A stretch of DNA of 7,497 nt from Campylobacterales bacterium (GTDB lineage Bacteria > Campylobacterota > Campylobacteria > Campylobacterales > Nitratiruptoraceae), in contig JAMOUF010000205.1 of the NCBI GenBank assembly GCA_027068245.1, positions 1-7,497 on the forward strand, given 5' to 3'. A program made the position numbers and the translations under genes. Below the pieces are notes generated by a model. It did not search any database. It was not told the origin of the DNA and saw only the letters and a program-made list of their open reading frames with translations. Within the stretch, counting starts at the first letter, position 1. Each line of letters begins with the position of its first letter. This document shows positions 6,472 through 7,497 of this stretch, piece by piece.

Positions 6472-7497
6472 AAAACCGACTAAGAATCATAAGTCTGCTG
6501 CCGATTTTCCTGCTGTTCGCCATTTCAGCATATTCCACATACTATTTTGCCGTAAAATTCAGAACATATACCGGCTTTCAAAACAGTTTCAGCCAAATAG
6601 AGACGCTGGACCAGGCCCTGATAGAACTTGGCAAAGAACGAGTACTCACGATTTTATACCTGAACAAAAAGATACCCTTTGACCGGCTTCAGCAGCAGTA
6701 CGGGCAGACGGACGAAAAACTCGAACTTGTCAAAAAGTATTTTGCCAACAGCTATCCCAAGGAGATTTCGGCCCTCTCCATCATAAAAATAGCCAGACAA
6801 AAATGCAAAGAGGGTAGCGACACATTAAAAAACATCATATATGGCCTCTATACCAACGCAGCCACAAACTCCATTTTGAAAATCATCCAGAAACTCCCCC
6901 AAAACATCGACGACAGTGACATAGTACAAAAATACGCTCTACTGTACTCCCTTGGCACTGGTATCGACAGCAGCTCCGTTGAGTCCGGGTTCGTGGTGAA
7001 TTTTCTGGTGAACAAAAAACCCCTTGGTACGGAGGCGAAAAAACTGTGGCTATCCTACATCGCCAAATCCGATATATTTTTAAACGAGCCGGTTTTGGAC
7101 CCATACCTGGAAACCATAGTCCAGCGGGAGCGTTACAGCAAAAACATCATGGAGATTTATAACAGACTCCGGACATACAGGGTGGAGATTTCCGACAACA
7201 GACCCGTGGACTACAAGGAGTGGATAAAGATAAACGAAGAGAAGATTTTGGCCTTTTACAACAGCTCCAAAAAGCTCTCCTCGTTTATAAAAGAGGATTT
7301 GAAAAACCGTATAAGGTTCATCACCACGGCTCTGGCCATATCGTTGCTTCTGCTGCTGCTCTCAATTGTGTTGATGGTGGTCAGTTACCTCTTTATCAAA
7401 GATATCACCTGGAATATCAAAAAGCTGGAAAATCTCTTTAAAAAGGTGGCCATCTCCGAGGATATATCCAAAGAGGACAGAGACCTGGTCAACAAGA
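6468..7497 (+). CDS. Membrane sensor with periplasmic NIT (nitrate/nitrite-sensing type) domain, C-terminus cut off
   Basis: 343 residues are visible, from ATG at 6468, which overlaps the TGA of the preceding gene (ATGA); AGG seven bases upstream is a modest Shine-Dalgarno. A first membrane segment (about 7-29) and a second, very hydrophobic one (285-310, with SLLLLLLSIVLMVV) enclose a periplasmic region of about 255 residues. That region fits the all-helical NIT domain (PF08376-like): TLDQALIELGKERVLTILYL (46-65) followed by LQQQYGQTDEKLE (74-86) is the usual L-x-x-ER ... QR-x-x-TD pattern, and SVESGFVVNFLVN is the second-half helix. NIT domains are found in sensor kinases, chemoreceptors and cyclic-di-GMP enzymes and are thought to detect nitrate or nitrite. 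After the second segment comes a HAMP-like or linker helix (WNIKKLENLFKKV) before the window ends. The Hpt neighbour suggests a hybrid histidine kinase, but the output domain is not visible. The reading frame continues open to the edge. Confidence 0.8.
   Translation, partial: MKNRLRIISLLPIFLLFAISAYSTYYFAVKFRTYTGFQNSFSQIETLDQALIELGKERVLTILYLNKKIPFDRLQQQYGQTDEKLELVKKYFANSYPKEISALSIIKIARQKCKEGSDTLKNIIYGLYTNAATNSILKIIQKLPQNIDDSDIVQKYALLYSLGTGIDSSSVESGFVVNFLVNKKPLGTEAKKLWLSYIAKSDIFLNEPVLDPYLETIVQRERYSKNIMEIYNRLRTYRVEISDNRPVDYKEWIKINEEKILAFYNSSKKLSSFIKEDLKNRIRFITTALAISLLLLLLSIVLMVVSYLFIKDITWNIKKLENLFKKVAISEDISKEDRDLVNK

Noticed and set aside
6883..7441. Open frames 6883-7104 (minus) and 7220-7441 (plus) over the NIT sensor gene.
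   Set aside because: The sensor frame is open from 6468 to the edge with two membrane segments and a NIT pattern; these shorter frames have no support.
1..7497. A defence island, mobile element or CRISPR array.
   Set aside because: No transposase, integrase, direct repeat array or tRNA was seen; base composition and codon use look uniform across the window.

Overview
The window looks like chromosomal DNA of a member of the Campylobacterota (the former epsilonproteobacteria), probably a free-living Sulfurovum/Nitratifractor-like lineage. This is an inference from four things: the style of the proteins (a short NadB, a small DUF721-like protein directly in front of uvrC, a PAS-Hpt protein beside a NIT-domain sensor); heavy use of ATA and AGA/AGG codons at moderate GC; very tight gene packing; and an extended -10 promoter without a clear -35 box. 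The genus cannot be fixed from this sequence. No RNA genes, insertion sequences, CRISPR arrays or phage genes were found.

Layout. Positions 1-2693 lie on the minus strand and read leftward: nadB (L-aspartate oxidase, TTG start) is followed after 9 bases by an NhaD-type Na+/H+ antiporter gene that runs off the left edge. A 77-base divergent promoter region (2694-2770) separates this pair from everything to the right, which is on the plus strand. First come a small DUF721/DciA-like gene and uvrC, overlapping by 17 bases. After a 58-base AT-rich gap with a candidate promoter comes a signalling pair: a cytoplasmic PAS + Hpt protein, then a membrane sensor with a periplasmic nitrate/nitrite-sensing (NIT) type domain, joined by an ATGA stop/start overlap. 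The sensor gene runs off the right edge just after its second membrane segment.

How the genes fit together. NadB starts de novo NAD synthesis and NhaD exports sodium; they share an apparent operon but no obvious pathway. The DUF721-like protein (possible replicative helicase loader) and UvrC (nucleotide excision repair) both act on DNA. The PAS-Hpt protein and NIT sensor probably belong to one phosphorelay, with the missing kinase and receiver parts expected beyond the right edge.

The most notable observation is that the PAS-Hpt protein carries three tandem Hpt-like helical repeats rather than one. The first keeps the full phospho-acceptor motif (His199), the second is degenerate, and the third has Lys in place of the His. 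A second one is that the only strong promoter motif in front of the DUF721-like gene would start transcription at, or within a base or two of, its ATG, implying a leaderless mRNA. Every gene-free stretch is shorter than 80 bases.
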